A stretch of 64,000 nucleotides of DNA from CAYMEK01 sp964389305. Lineage in GTDB: Bacteria; Spirochaetota; Spirochaetia; SZUA-6; DRHE01. Position 1 is the first letter of the stretch; every line of letters starts with the position of its first letter. Shown here piece after piece: positions 33,679 to 42,682 of the stretch. Under the pieces are notes generated by a model that was given only the letters and a program-made list of their open reading frames with translations, was not told the origin of the DNA and did not search any database. The stretch is from contig CAYMEK010000010.1 in NCBI GenBank assembly GCA_964389305.1, forward strand, positions 18,125 to 82,124, given 5' to 3'. Both the position numbers and the translations under genes were made by a program.

Positions 33679-35021
33679 GAGAGAACCATCCTCAAGGTCT
33701 GCGCGTATGCTTCGATCTCCTCGCGGGTCCTCTTTTCGGTCACAGCTACCAGCAGCGCTCCTTCGGGAAGCGAGGGCTCCAGGCGGCTCAACTCGACTCC
33801 GGCGAAGAAACCCTCCTGTTCCATCCGCCTGAGCACCGTCGCGGCGGAACCGGGCAGCAGCAGCGCAAACTCGTTGAAGAAGGGCTGCTCGAACAGGGGC
33901 CTCACGGGGGTCTGTTCGAGCAGCAGCTCGTACAGGTAGTGAGCTTTTTGCAGGTTTTGCTCGGCCAGCTCGCGAATACCCTGCGGACCCAAAGCGGCCA
34001 GACAGACCGTGGTAGCCAGCGCGGCCAGGGCCTGGTTGGAGCAGATGTTCGAGGTAGCCCTCTCCCGCTTGATGTGCTGCTCCCTGGCCTGTAGGGTCAG
34101 GAGAAAAGCACGTTTTCCCTCACGGTCCAGGGACTGGCCGGCTATGCGGCCGGGCATCTTGCGCAGAAGCTCGACGGTAGCCGTAATGTAGCCGACCGAA
34201 GGCCCTCCGAAATACGAGGGAAGCCCGAGGGGCTGGGTGTCACCGATCGCCACATCGGCTCCCCACTCCCCGGCCGGCTTGAGCAGTCCCAGGGCGAGAG
34301 GATCGGCTGAAAGGATCAACCGGGAGCCGTTTTCGTGGACCCGAGCGGCCACCCCGCGAAAATCCTCCACGCAGCCGAGATAGTTGGGGCTCTGCAGAAT
34401 GACTCCCGCCACCCCGGGACGAAGCCTGTTCGCCAGCTCATCCCTGTCGGTAACCCCGTTTCGGGCTGGAATTTCCTCCAGTTTGACTTCGAGGTTGGAG
34501 AAATGGGTACGCAGCACCCGGCGGGTGAAAGGATGAAGCGTTTGGGAATAGAGGATCGTGTCTGACTTGCGCACGCTGTTCACAGCCAGGCTGGCCGCTT
34601 CGCAGGCTGCGGTGTGTCCGTCATACAGGGAGGCATTCGAGGCCTCCAGTCCGGTCAGCTCGCACATCATGGTTTGAAACTCGAAGATCGCCTGCAGGAT
34701 GCCCTGGGACATCTCCGCCTGGTAGGGCGTGTAGGAGGTGTAGAACTCCGAACGGGCCAGGATGTGGCCGACCACCGCAGGGATGAGGTGGTCGTAGCTA
34801 CCGCATCCGAGAAAGTTGACCGCCTGGATCCGGTTGCCAGCGGCCAGGGCCCGCAGCCGCCTGTATACATCGTATTCGGGCAGCCCTTCGGGTATCCCAG
34901 GGAGCTCTTTCAGCAGCAGACGTTCGGGGATATCGGCAAACAGGGCGTCAAGGCCCGGTACTCCGATCTCTGCCAGCATCGAGGCTATATCCTCTTCGGT
35001 GTGCGGTAAATAGGCGGTCAT
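33675..35021 (-). CDS. gcvPA: Glycine dehydrogenase (decarboxylating) subunit 1
   Basis: About 448 residues, the N-terminal half of P protein as a separate chain. Segments such as YLPHTEEDIASMLAEIGV, FLGCGSYDHLIPA, YTPYQAEMSQGILQAIFEFQTM in pieces, and ELTGLEASNASLYDG are diagnostic. ATG 35021 is preferred to ATG 35027 because AAGGG lies eight bases before it but only two before the other. Second enzyme gene of the operon. Confidence 0.93.
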   Translation of the reverse strand: MTAYLPHTEEDIASMLAEIGVPGLDALFADIPERLLLKELPGIPEGLPEYDVYRRLRALAAGNRIQAVNFLGCGSYDHLIPAVVGHILARSEFYTSYTPYQAEMSQGILQAIFEFQTMMCELTGLEASNASLYDGHTAACEAASLAVNSVRKSDTILYSQTLHPFTRRVLRTHFSNLEVKLEEIPARNGVTDRDELANRLRPGVAGVILQSPNYLGCVEDFRGVAARVHENGSRLILSADPLALGLLKPAGEWGADVAIGDTQPLGLPSYFGGPSVGYITATVELLRKMPGRIAGQSLDREGKRAFLLTLQAREQHIKRERATSNICSNQALAALATTVCLAALGPQGIRELAEQNLQKAHYLYELLLEQTPVRPLFEQPFFNEFALLLPGSAATVLRRMEQEGFFAGVELSRLEPSLPEGALLVAVTEKRTREEIEAYAQTLRMVLS

Positions 35022-35035
35022 GGACATATCCCTTT

Positions 35036-35428
35036 TCAGTGGCTGCTTTTCTCCTGCTCCACATGCCTGGCGTAGGCTTCGGCATCAAGGAGATCCTGAA
35101 GCTGGGAAGGGTCAGTGAAGCGAACGGCGAATATAAAGGCCTGGTACGGTTTTTTGTTGATCAGCTCCGGGCTGGCCTCCAGCTCCGCGTTCACTTCGGC
35201 CACGGTGCCCGTCATGGGGGTGTAGATGGCCGAGGCGGCCTTGACCGACTCCACGGTCCCTATCTCCTCTCCTCGATCGTAGCGCTCATCGACCGAAGGC
35301 AGCTCCACGTACACGATGTCTCCAAGGGCCTCCTGGGCGTAATCGGTAATGCCCACGTAGGCGAGCTGTCCTGCCACACGCACCCATTCATGGGTCTTGG
35401 CGTACTTCAGATCTCCCGGTATTTCCAT
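35036..35428 (-). CDS. gcvH: Glycine cleavage system H protein
   Basis: 130 residues. The lipoyl carrier of the glycine cleavage system. Lys63 in GTVESVKAASAIYTP is the lipoylation site; the surrounding GDIVYVELP and INKKPY segments are typical. It has a 14-residue tail after the usual end. Follows the lrp gene by 15 bases and precedes gcvPA. Confidence 0.95.
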   Translation of the reverse strand: MEIPGDLKYAKTHEWVRVAGQLAYVGITDYAQEALGDIVYVELPSVDERYDRGEEIGTVESVKAASAIYTPMTGTVAEVNAELEASPELINKKPYQAFIFAVRFTDPSQLQDLLDAEAYARHVEQEKSSH

Positions 35429-35443
35429 GCGTTTGCTCCTGAT

Positions 35444-35887
35444 CTAGAGGATATAGGGGACCCTGTTGTTATACCCCTTGTACACGACGAAGGTCTCGGC
35501 GGAGGCGACCTCCTCGATCCTGGCCACCTCCTGGGTATAGAACTCCAGAAGGCCGAAATCCTCGTTCAGCACCACCGTGAGGATCAGATCGTAACGGCCG
35601 GTGACTACGCTGACCGACACCACTCCTTTCAGACGGCTGAACTCCTGCCCCTTATTCACCAGGTTCATGGTATCCAGCTTGATCCCCACCAGCACCAGCC
35701 GGTGCCCGGGGACCTTGTCCGGATCGATCAATCCTGTGATCGACAGGACCCCTTCCTGAACAAGCTGGTTGACCCTGGAGCGTACGGTGTTTTCGGTGAT
35801 CAACAGATCATCGGCGATCTCCTTGAAGGACTTGCGGCCGTTGCGCAGGTGCTTAATGATATCGATGTTGGTTTGATCGATTTTCAT
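35444..35887 (-). CDS. Lrp/AsnC-family transcriptional regulator
   Basis: 147 residues. N-terminal winged helix-turn-helix (IDIIKHLRNGRKSFKEIADDLL, TENTVRSRVNQL in pieces) and C-terminal RAM ligand-binding domain (VSVVTGRYDLILTVVL). As the first gene of the glycine cleavage operon it is a likely glycine- or amino-acid-responsive regulator of that operon, including itself; this is inference from position. Confidence 0.92.
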   Translation of the reverse strand: MKIDQTNIDIIKHLRNGRKSFKEIADDLLITENTVRSRVNQLVQEGVLSITGLIDPDKVPGHRLVLVGIKLDTMNLVNKGQEFSRLKGVVSVSVVTGRYDLILTVVLNEDFGLLEFYTQEVARIEEVASAETFVVYKGYNNRVPYIL

Positions 35888-35897
35888 CGCGTTTTTC

Positions 35898-35926
35898 AGT
35901 GTACAATGTATTTCGCATTATATCAA
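35898..35926 (-). promoter_or_regulatory. Promoter of lrp-gcvH-gcvPA-gcvPB-gcvT
   Basis: On the minus strand, TTGATA, a 17-base spacer and TACACT, eleven bases before the lrp start. The region upstream to 35997 is markedly AT-rich, with TTAATTAG-type and A/T-run sequences where an Lrp-type regulator could bind. No glycine riboswitch pattern is seen. Confidence 0.6.
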
Positions 35927-35997
35927 TTATTTTAAAAAATTTACTGTTATGATAAATACTTTGCTAATTAATTTAGGTAAACGTAATAATACGAGGC

Positions 35998-36920
35998 TCA
36001 ACTCATGGGGATCTTGATGGTGACCGTGGTCCCTTCTCCCGGCGCGCTGCGATAGGACAATCCGAAACGCTCGCCGTAGTTCAGCCGCAGCCGCTCGTGG
36101 ATATTGCGTACCCCGTAGCCGTGGCGGTTTTCCGAATGCCCGCAGCTCGACAGAATCCGACTGCTTTTCTCTTCGGACATCCCGACGCCGTCGTCCTGCA
36201 CGTACAGGTACAGAATGCCGTCCTGCGACTTGCCACTGATGCGGACCGTACCCGCTTCCGTCTCCTTGAGCATGATTCCATGAGAGATCGCATTCTCCAC
36301 CAGCGGTTGGATGACCAGCTTGAGCATCTGGCAGCCCTGCACCGCCTGCGGCACATCGACGATCAACTCAATGTTGTTCTCGTAGCGCAGGTTCTGGATT
36401 TGAACGTATGTTTTCACGTGTTCCAGTTCGTCACGAGTTGAAGCTCCTGGTAAGCTGCCCGATCTCGTCGTTGTTCTGCGGATTCAGCACAACCGAAAAA
36501 TCCCCCTGGACCACCCTGTCCATCTTCTTGATGAGGTTGTGGATTCGCTTGGTTGCAGAACGGGATACGAGCAGGGCCAGGGACAGGGTCAGGGGGATAA
36601 TCAACAGGAATACGATGAGCATCTGCCGGATAGGCCGGGCGCTCATCAGAATGATGTCCCTGTAGGGCAGGATGAGGGCGAGGACCCAGTCGGAGTTCTC
36701 GATGCTTTCGGTGCCGATCAGAAACCTGTCGCCGTCCACCTTAACCGTCACCCAGGAATCCTGGCTGAAGGAGGCGGCCGGCGAGATGAACGGAGCATGA
36801 TGCACCTGGAGCCTCGCTACCCGGCGGAGATCCTCGCCAGCTCTTGATCCGCGGCCGGAAAACCACGATATTAGACGTACTTCCCGTTCTTCTTCGGGGC
36901 GGGAGACCTCTAGCAGGCTG
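35998..36920 (-). pseudogene. Decayed two-component sensor histidine kinase (YesM type)
   Basis: Two fragments in different frames. The upstream one (36431 to about 36920) holds the end of an extracellular Cache domain (VDGDRFLIGTESIENSDWVL), a membrane helix and a HAMP domain ending EIGQLTRSFNS followed by a stop. The downstream one (35998 to about 36430) begins RDELEHVKTYVQIQNLRYE and has the ATPase domain (LVENAISHG, DDGVGMSEEK, GYGVRNIHERL). The piece that should lie between, with the phosphoacceptor histidine in a PHFLYN motif, is absent, and the junction shifts the frame. The N-terminal membrane segment and most of the sensor are also missing. No response-regulator gene adjoins it. Confidence 0.82.
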
Positions 36921-36926
36921 GCCCGT

Positions 36927-37889
36927 ATGAGCTTTATACGCACGGTTCTCGGAGACCTAGACCCGGATGCCCTCGGCTTTACCCACTGCCACGAGCACCT
37001 GTTCGTCTTTCCCCTCCGGGGGGTCAAGCTCCCCGGGAAATCGATCCTGGACGACTACGAGAAAACCCGGCAGGAGCTGCTGCTCTTCAAGGAGGCCGGC
37101 GGGTCGGCGCTCGTCGATGCCCAGCCGTTCGGGGCCGGCAGGCACGCTGAGCTGCTGGAGCGCGCAGCCCGCGAGACCGGGGTAGCGGTCGTCGCCGCCA
37201 CCGGGCTCCATCGAACCCTGTACTATCCCGAAAGCTTCTGGGCCTACCGGGCCCCGGCCAGCAGGCTCGCCGGGCTGTTCGCGAGCGAGATCCGAGAGGG
37301 CATGTACGCCTACCACCCGCAGGAATCAACAGGAAACCGGACCGGCATCCGGGCCGGCATCATCAAGATCGCCACCGGCGAGGACGGCCTGATCGAGCCC
37401 TACGGGAAGCTGTTCGAAGCGGCGGCCGAAGCCCACCTGGAAACCGGGGCCCCGATACTCACCCACACCGAGATGTCCGCCTGGGGACGCGAGCAGGCGC
37501 TTTTCCTGATGGAACGAGGCGTGGCTCCCGGCAGCATCATGGTGAGTCACATGGATCGGGTCATCGACCTGGAAAGCAACCTCAAGCTCGCCGAGCTGGG
37601 CGTATTTCTCGAATACGACAGCATCGCCCGCTTCCGCTACCACTCCGACGAGCAGGAGGCGGAGCTTATCCGCCGGATGATCGAAGCGGGTTTCGCAGAT
37701 CGTATTCTCCTGGGCCTGGACGTTACCAGGGAACGACTGCCAGCCTACGGGGGACAATACGGTCTTTCCTATCTCGCTCGCACCTTCCTGCCGTTGTTGG
37801 AAAGCCGGGGTGTGGAGCAGGCCGCCATCCAGAGGATGGTCGTCAACAATCCCAAGCGGGCCCTGGGCATCGAAGAGAGGCAATCATGA
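36927..37889 (+). CDS. Phosphotriesterase-family metallo-hydrolase
   Basis: 320 residues of the amidohydrolase/PTE fold. Metal ligands are all visible: His22 and His24 (THCHEHL), bridging Lys147 (AGIIKIATGE), His180 (PILTHTE), His208 (MVSHMD) and Asp265 (LLGLDVTRE). Several members hydrolyse sugar lactones, some phosphorylated, rather than phosphotriesters, so a lactonase role is the best guess. It overlaps the next gene by four bases (ATGA), so the two should work together. Its 5' end abuts the decayed kinase. Confidence 0.9.
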   Translation: MSFIRTVLGDLDPDALGFTHCHEHLFVFPLRGVKLPGKSILDDYEKTRQELLLFKEAGGSALVDAQPFGAGRHAELLERAARETGVAVVAATGLHRTLYYPESFWAYRAPASRLAGLFASEIREGMYAYHPQESTGNRTGIRAGIIKIATGEDGLIEPYGKLFEAAAEAHLETGAPILTHTEMSAWGREQALFLMERGVAPGSIMVSHMDRVIDLESNLKLAELGVFLEYDSIARFRYHSDEQEAELIRRMIEAGFADRILLGLDVTRERLPAYGGQYGLSYLARTFLPLLESRGVEQAAIQRMVVNNPKRALGIEERQS

Positions 37890-38851
37890 TCGAAGCGCCG
37901 GAGGAGCCAACTTTTTACTTCATTGGAGTCTCGACTTCCGGATCGCTGAGCATGAAGCTGTTCCCTGAATGGCTCAAGGCGGCTGACCTGCCGCAGACGG
38001 CCATCAGGGGCTACGACGTCGAGGTGCGCGGTCCGGACGAAAAATTCCGGGAAATTGTGGGCCATCTCAAGCAGCAGAGCAAGGCGCTGGGCGCCCTGGT
38101 GACCACCCACAAGGTCGACATCGTGAAGGCCGCCGGGGATCTTTTCGATTTCCTGGATTCCTATGCCCGCCTCTTCGGCGAGATCTCCTGCATCTCCAAG
38201 CGCGATGGAGCCCTGCGGGGCTACGCCAAGGACCCCATAACCTCCGGCTGCGCCCTGGAAGCATTTCTGCCGCAGTCGTACTGGACCCGGCATCCTCGGG
38301 CCCAGGTGTTCATCATCGGCGCCGGTGGAAGCGGCATCGCCCTGAGCGCCTACCTGATGCGGGAGGAGCACGGGGACAACATCCCCCGGAAAATCATCAT
38401 CTCCAACCGCAGCGCCCGGGGAATAGAGAACTGCAGGAACGCGCACGAAAAGATCGGGGCAAGCACCGAGGTCGAGTATGTCAGGCTCAGCCCCGGGCGG
38501 ACGAACGACGGCATCCTGGCCTCTCTTCCTCCCGGTTCTCTGGTCGTCAACGCTTCCGGCCTGGGTAAGGACGCTCCCGGCTCCCCGATCTCCGACCAGG
38601 CGGTTTTCCCCGCCAACGGCTATGTCTGGGAGTTCAACTACCGGGGAAGCCTGGAGTTCCTGCACCAGGCCGAGCGCCAGCGCGAGGCCAGGAATCTGGT
38701 GGTCGAAGACGGCCTGACCTACTTCGTATACGGCTGGGCCCTGGTGATCGGGGAGGTGTTCAACCGTGAGCTGAGCTCCGAAGACCTTGCCCGCCTGTGC
38801 CGGGTTACCTACTCCTTCCTGGGCCGTCCGGTCGACGAGCCCCGCGGCTGA
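37886..38851 (+). CDS. Shikimate/quinate dehydrogenase-like oxidoreductase
   Basis: 321 residues, longer than AroE (about 270). The N-terminal substrate domain has S-x-S-like STSGS (16-20) and ALVTTHKVDIV (70-80), where Lys76 takes the place of the catalytic lysine of the NVTxPxK motif. The nucleotide-binding domain starts at FIIGAGGSGIALSAYL (142-157), then IISNRSARGIENC. The divergence of the substrate motifs says that the substrate is not shikimate but probably a related hydroxy- or keto-acid or cyclitol made or used by the adjacent hydrolase. The true pathway is unknown. Confidence 0.75.
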   Translation: MIEAPEEPTFYFIGVSTSGSLSMKLFPEWLKAADLPQTAIRGYDVEVRGPDEKFREIVGHLKQQSKALGALVTTHKVDIVKAAGDLFDFLDSYARLFGEISCISKRDGALRGYAKDPITSGCALEAFLPQSYWTRHPRAQVFIIGAGGSGIALSAYLMREEHGDNIPRKIIISNRSARGIENCRNAHEKIGASTEVEYVRLSPGRTNDGILASLPPGSLVVNASGLGKDAPGSPISDQAVFPANGYVWEFNYRGSLEFLHQAERQREARNLVVEDGLTYFVYGWALVIGEVFNRELSSEDLARLCRVTYSFLGRPVDEPRG

Positions 38852-38868
38852 GTGCCCGGGCCCCCGTT

Positions 38869-39618
38869 TCAGGAATCCAGAACGAAGCGAACCGAGATCG
38901 TCAACCACTCCGCCACCGGCTGCCGCCCTCGAACGGCAGGGGAGAAACGTACCTTCCGCACGGCCTTGGCCGCCGAGCGGTCCAGAGCGGGAAAGCCGCT
39001 GGAGCGCTCCACCTCCAGCCCCTCTACCCGACCGTCGGCGGCCACCCTTACCCTCAGGCGCACTACCCCCTGCTCTCCACGCAGCCGGGAGCCCAGCGGG
39101 TAGGGCGGATCGATGGGCTGAAGCGGGCGGGGCTTCACCTCCGCCGCGTTAACCCTGCCGGTAGAACGCCCGGCCGCAGGCGGGAGGATGGATTGGACCG
39201 CAGCCCCGGACGGACGGACGGCTGCTTCCGAACCGTCTGGCCGGGAAGCCGCCGAGGGAGGAGCCTGCGGCTGCGAACGCAGGGCGACTGCGGGGTCCGC
39301 TTCGGGAGCCGGAACCGGCTGAGGTGCGGCCTCCGGCTTCAGGGAAGGGGGCCTTTCCTTGCGGGCCAGCCCTTCGGCGGACGGTACCTCCTCCTCGGTC
39401 CGGGAGGCGGCTGCGGGAGGACGGAAGGTCAGCATCAGAGGAGCAGAAGGCTGCTCGGCTGCGTAGGTCCGCTCCGGCGTCGACCGGCCGTCTGGAAGCA
39501 GCTCCCCGAGCCCAACAGCCAGAGCGGCGTGCAGGGCTGCGGAGGCGAGAAGGGCGGCGCAGTAGAAGCGCAGCGGTCTCTCCGCTTTGCCCGAAGCCGC
39601 GGGAGCAAGCCGATTCAC
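38869..39618 (-). CDS. tonB: TonB-family energy transducer
   Basis: 249 residues. One N-terminal membrane helix (residues about 17-37), a proline- and alanine-rich periplasmic spacer, and a C-terminal TonB domain (DPPYPLGSRLRGEQGVVRLRVRV in pieces, VEGLEVERSSGFPALDRSA, AVRKVRFSPA). It carries proton-motive energy from ExbB-ExbD to outer-membrane receptors. Four bases overlap exbD; the order receptor-exbB-exbD-tonB on one strand points to a dedicated set. Confidence 0.9.
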   Translation of the reverse strand: MNRLAPAASGKAERPLRFYCAALLASAALHAALAVGLGELLPDGRSTPERTYAAEQPSAPLMLTFRPPAAASRTEEEVPSAEGLARKERPPSLKPEAAPQPVPAPEADPAVALRSQPQAPPSAASRPDGSEAAVRPSGAAVQSILPPAAGRSTGRVNAAEVKPRPLQPIDPPYPLGSRLRGEQGVVRLRVRVAADGRVEGLEVERSSGFPALDRSAAKAVRKVRFSPAVRGRQPVAEWLTISVRFVLDS

Positions 39619-40013
39619 GGCGTTCCCTCCACCTGAAACGACACACCCTCCAAACCCGCTTTCTGAAGGGCTTCCAGCAGCTCCAGGGCTACTCCGAGAT
39701 CCGCCTGCCGGTCTCCCCGGATCAACACGGGCCGTCCCGAGCGGCCGTGCTCCTCCACGGCCCAGGCCGCCGCCTGGTCCACGGTCATGACCCGCTCGTT
39801 CACCAGAAAGCCGTTGTCCCGGTCCAGGGTTACCACCAGGGCTTCCGCTCGTACCTCCCCCTCCGCCCGGGGCAGGGTGACATCCAGGCCGCGGAAAACG
39901 GTCATGGACAGCATGGCGTAGATGAAAAAAACCAGCAGCAGGAAAACCACATCGATCAGGGCGATCATCTCGATGCGCGGCCTCTTGCTCTCGAATCCGC
40001 TCTCAACCCTCAC
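39615..40013 (-). CDS. exbD: ExbD biopolymer transport protein
   Basis: 132 residues from a GTG that overlaps the end of exbB. One membrane helix with the proton-carrying aspartate in MIALIDVVFLLLVFF (Asp23), and a small periplasmic domain (ALVVTLDRDNGFLVNE, PVLIRGDRQADLGVALELLEAL in pieces). Works with ExbB as a proton channel that powers TonB. Confidence 0.92.
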   Translation of the reverse strand: MRVESGFESKRPRIEMIALIDVVFLLLVFFIYAMLSMTVFRGLDVTLPRAEGEVRAEALVVTLDRDNGFLVNERVMTVDQAAAWAVEEHGRSGRPVLIRGDRQADLGVALELLEALQKAGLEGVSFQVEGTP

Positions 40014-40596
40014 GATCCAGCCCCTGCTTGTAGGCCATCTCGAACTGGGTGCCGACCTGCCCGAACAGCCGGGCGGAGCTCTGCACCCTGTGCACAAAGG
40101 CGTTGTAGGGGATCAGGGTCATGAGCGCCACGGTCAGCCCGGCCGCCGTGGTGATCAACGCCTCGGCGATCCCCGAGGTCACCGCCCTGGGATCCGGTAC
40201 GCCGCGGAGGCTGAGGAAGTCGAAGGCCCGGATGATGCCCGTCACGGTTCCGAAAATCCCAAGCAGGGGTGAGAGGGTGATGATCGTGTCCAGCACCCCC
40301 AGCCCCCGCTTCTGGCGGCCCACCTCCTCGGAGGCGGCCACCTCCATTCCCTCGCTGAATCCATGACGCCGGCTGGCCAGCCCGGCAGAGAGCACCCGCA
40401 CGGTAGCGTCCCGGCTCCCGGAACCGCGGGACAGGGCCTCCTCGAAGCGGCCCTCCTCGGTGAGCCGGAACATCTCCTGCACCGCGGCGCTGTCCCTGCG
40501 CTGGCGCAGCCAGAACAGGGCCCGTTCCACGATAACCGTCAAAGATAGAAAGGAACAGGCGAGGAGCGGCCACATGACCGGGCCGCCCCTCGACAT
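40003..40596 (-). CDS. exbB: ExbB/TolQ/MotA-family proton channel protein
   Basis: 197 residues from ATG 40596. Three membrane helices: PVMWPLLACSFLSLTVIVERA, ITLSPLLGIFGTVTGIIRAF with the conserved threonine, and ISEALITTAAGLTVALMTLI-like segment near 150. The cytosolic loop has the EALSRG region. It overlaps exbD by eleven bases. It follows the receptor gene by 56 bases with no terminator. Confidence 0.9.
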   Translation of the reverse strand: MSRGGPVMWPLLACSFLSLTVIVERALFWLRQRRDSAAVQEMFRLTEEGRFEEALSRGSGSRDATVRVLSAGLASRRHGFSEGMEVAASEEVGRQKRGLGVLDTIITLSPLLGIFGTVTGIIRAFDFLSLRGVPDPRAVTSGIAEALITTAAGLTVALMTLIPYNAFVHRVQSSARLFGQVGTQFEMAYKQGLDREG

Positions 40597-40652
40597 GATG
40601 TTATGAAAGGCTTCCGTAGCTACACTCCTCTGTCCGTGTTTCTCCGCCTCTG

Positions 40653-42659
40653 TCAGTAGCGGTAGGAGGCGCCGAGCTTCCACGACCGGCCTGCGCCGGG
40701 GTAGTAGACTACCTCGGTGCCCCAATCGTATCCCATTGACGCGTATATCGTATCCAATACGTTTTCAACGCCGAAATACAGCTCCAGCTCTCCGGGCACG
40801 TAGCGGGGACTGTAGCGAACAAAAAGGTTCAGGAGCCAGTAGCCGTCGAGCCTGGCCAGATCATTGTCGTAGTCGCCACCGGAATACATGTCGCCCACGT
40901 AGCGGACCCCGGCTCCCAGCGCGATATCCAGAGGCAGGGAGCACAGCGCTTCGGCGTCCACCCTGTGCTCCGGAACCAGGGGAATGCGCTTCCCGGCGTT
41001 GTCCCCCGAGCGAAACGTGGCCCGGGTATAGGTGTAGTCGGCCGACACCTCCAGCCGGCTTACCGGCTTCACGGCGACCTCGGTCTCGACGCCGATATGC
41101 CGGGTCTCGTCGAGGTTGACATTCAGCTTGGCCAAGGAGTCGTAGGCGATCTCGTCCCGCATATCCAGCCAGAAACCGTTTACCGCCAGCTCCAGCATAC
41201 CCAACAGCTCGGCCTCCCCTCCCAGCTCGATATCGTAGCCCTTCTCCGGCTTCAGGTCGGTGTTGAAGGGAGCGGCTAGGCCGAAATTATACAGGTCCAT
41301 TATTTCATCGATGAAGGGAATCCGAAAAACGGTTCCGTAGCTAATCCAAAATTTTGCATTCCGGATCGGTCTTAGCAGTAAGCTAGAGTCAAATACAAAA
41401 CTATGGCTAGACGATGCATCGTCGATCACGGCCCCCGAAGTCTTTAGGGTTTGTGCATCAATATGCACAAACTCATAGCGCACTCCTCCACCAAGAGCCA
41501 GAACGGGCAGAATGCTGAGGTCATCCGAGGCATACACTCCAGCATCCACTCGCCCAATCTTGTATTCGTCGGTTGTCGCTGTTCGTTCTGCGTCCGTGAA
41601 TAAGTTGATCCCTAGCTGGTCGTAGTAACCATCTACACCTACAATCAGGCGGTTCCCTTTCAGAATATCTAGGTCCATTTGAAGCTTGGGGCTTATACCT
41701 ACCGAATGGATCATAAGATCCGAATATTTCCCGGTAAAATTGCTGGGCAAATCACTCTGAATCAGCTTCAGACCGTAACTCAAGGTACCATCTATGATCA
41801 AATCCTCTTCCGCCTCATAGGTTACGCCCAGATTGGCATTCACATATTGATTGCTTGACTCATCACTTGGATTACCCGCCTGGTTCGGATCAGAGTCAAA
41901 CTCGGCTTTGGAGAGAGGGCCCGGCAACTCATAATACAGTCTGCTATATGAGAGAATCAGAGACGTACTCAGCCGATCCAGATCGAGGCCCAGATCCAGA
42001 CCGCCGCCGAGAGAACGATAGGCCGAGCGTTCCCGGAAGCCGTCGGTGGCGCTGTGCTCGACATTGGCGGCCACACTGACCGGACCGATCAAGCCTTCTA
42101 CCTTCGCGCGCTCCTGGTTCTGGTTGAAGCTGCCGTACTGCGCCGATACATCGAATCCAAATCCTTCGATGCCTTTCTTGGTAATGATGTTGATCACCCC
42201 GGCCACAGCGTTATCTCCGTACAGGACGCTGGAGCCGCCCCGTACCACCTCCACACGTTCGACGGCTTCGATCGGTATCTCCAGCCAGTTCACACTGGCC
42301 ATGTCCGGACGGTTGAGCCGCCGTCCGTCCAGCAGCACCAGCACGCGGCCGTGGGAGTTACCCCCAAAGCCGCGCATGGTTATCTCCGCCTGGGCGGCAT
42401 TGCCGGAAAAACTGCGGAAGTGCAGCCCCGCCAGCTTCTCCAGGGCCTCTACCAGGGTGGTCTGGCCCGAGGCGGAGAGCTCCTCGGCCGTGATGACCGA
42501 AACATAGGCCGGCACCTCTTCGGCCGGCTCCTCGACCCGGCTGGCAGTAACCACCACCTCGATGTCGGTTTGTTCTTGTTCTTGGTCTTGGTTTTGCGCC
42601 GTCAGGCCGACGGCGGCAATGCACGCCGGAATCAGCGCGCACAACAGGATCTTGTTCAT
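40653..42659 (-). CDS. TonB-dependent outer-membrane receptor (BtuB-like)
   Basis: 668 residues. Signal peptide 1-21 (VGLTAQ), TonB box DIEVVVTASR, plug domain (LAGLHFRSFSG, GRVLVLLDGRRLNRPD, VERVEVVRGGSSVLYGDNAVAGVINI) and a 22-strand-type barrel ending in aromatic residues (WKLGASYRY). The cobalamin riboswitch upstream makes a corrinoid the likely ligand. The stretch at about 41280-41980 (residues 226-460) is clearly lower in GC than the rest and differs in codon use. GGGAGGT lies before ATG 42659. Confidence 0.9.
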   Translation of the reverse strand: MNKILLCALIPACIAAVGLTAQNQDQEQEQTDIEVVVTASRVEEPAEEVPAYVSVITAEELSASGQTTLVEALEKLAGLHFRSFSGNAAQAEITMRGFGGNSHGRVLVLLDGRRLNRPDMASVNWLEIPIEAVERVEVVRGGSSVLYGDNAVAGVINIITKKGIEGFGFDVSAQYGSFNQNQERAKVEGLIGPVSVAANVEHSATDGFRERSAYRSLGGGLDLGLDLDRLSTSLILSYSRLYYELPGPLSKAEFDSDPNQAGNPSDESSNQYVNANLGVTYEAEEDLIIDGTLSYGLKLIQSDLPSNFTGKYSDLMIHSVGISPKLQMDLDILKGNRLIVGVDGYYDQLGINLFTDAERTATTDEYKIGRVDAGVYASDDLSILPVLALGGGVRYEFVHIDAQTLKTSGAVIDDASSSHSFVFDSSLLLRPIRNAKFWISYGTVFRIPFIDEIMDLYNFGLAAPFNTDLKPEKGYDIELGGEAELLGMLELAVNGFWLDMRDEIAYDSLAKLNVNLDETRHIGVETEVAVKPVSRLEVSADYTYTRATFRSGDNAGKRIPLVPEHRVDAEALCSLPLDIALGAGVRYVGDMYSGGDYDNDLARLDGYWLLNLFVRYSPRYVPGELELYFGVENVLDTIYASMGYDWGTEVVYYPGAGRSWKLGASYRY

Positions 42660-42682
42660 AATACCTCCCAATGTTTATCAGA

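Noticed and set aside
35888..35997. Glycine riboswitch before the glycine cleavage operon
   Set aside because: The 110-base leader is AT-rich and lacks the conserved glycine-aptamer core; control by the operon's own Lrp-type regulator is the simpler reading.
36431..37027. Intact membrane sensor gene for the HAMP fragment
   Set aside because: The first 100 codons of that frame are not protein-like and run antisense through the PTE-family gene; there is no N-terminal membrane helix, and the frame stops right after HAMP.
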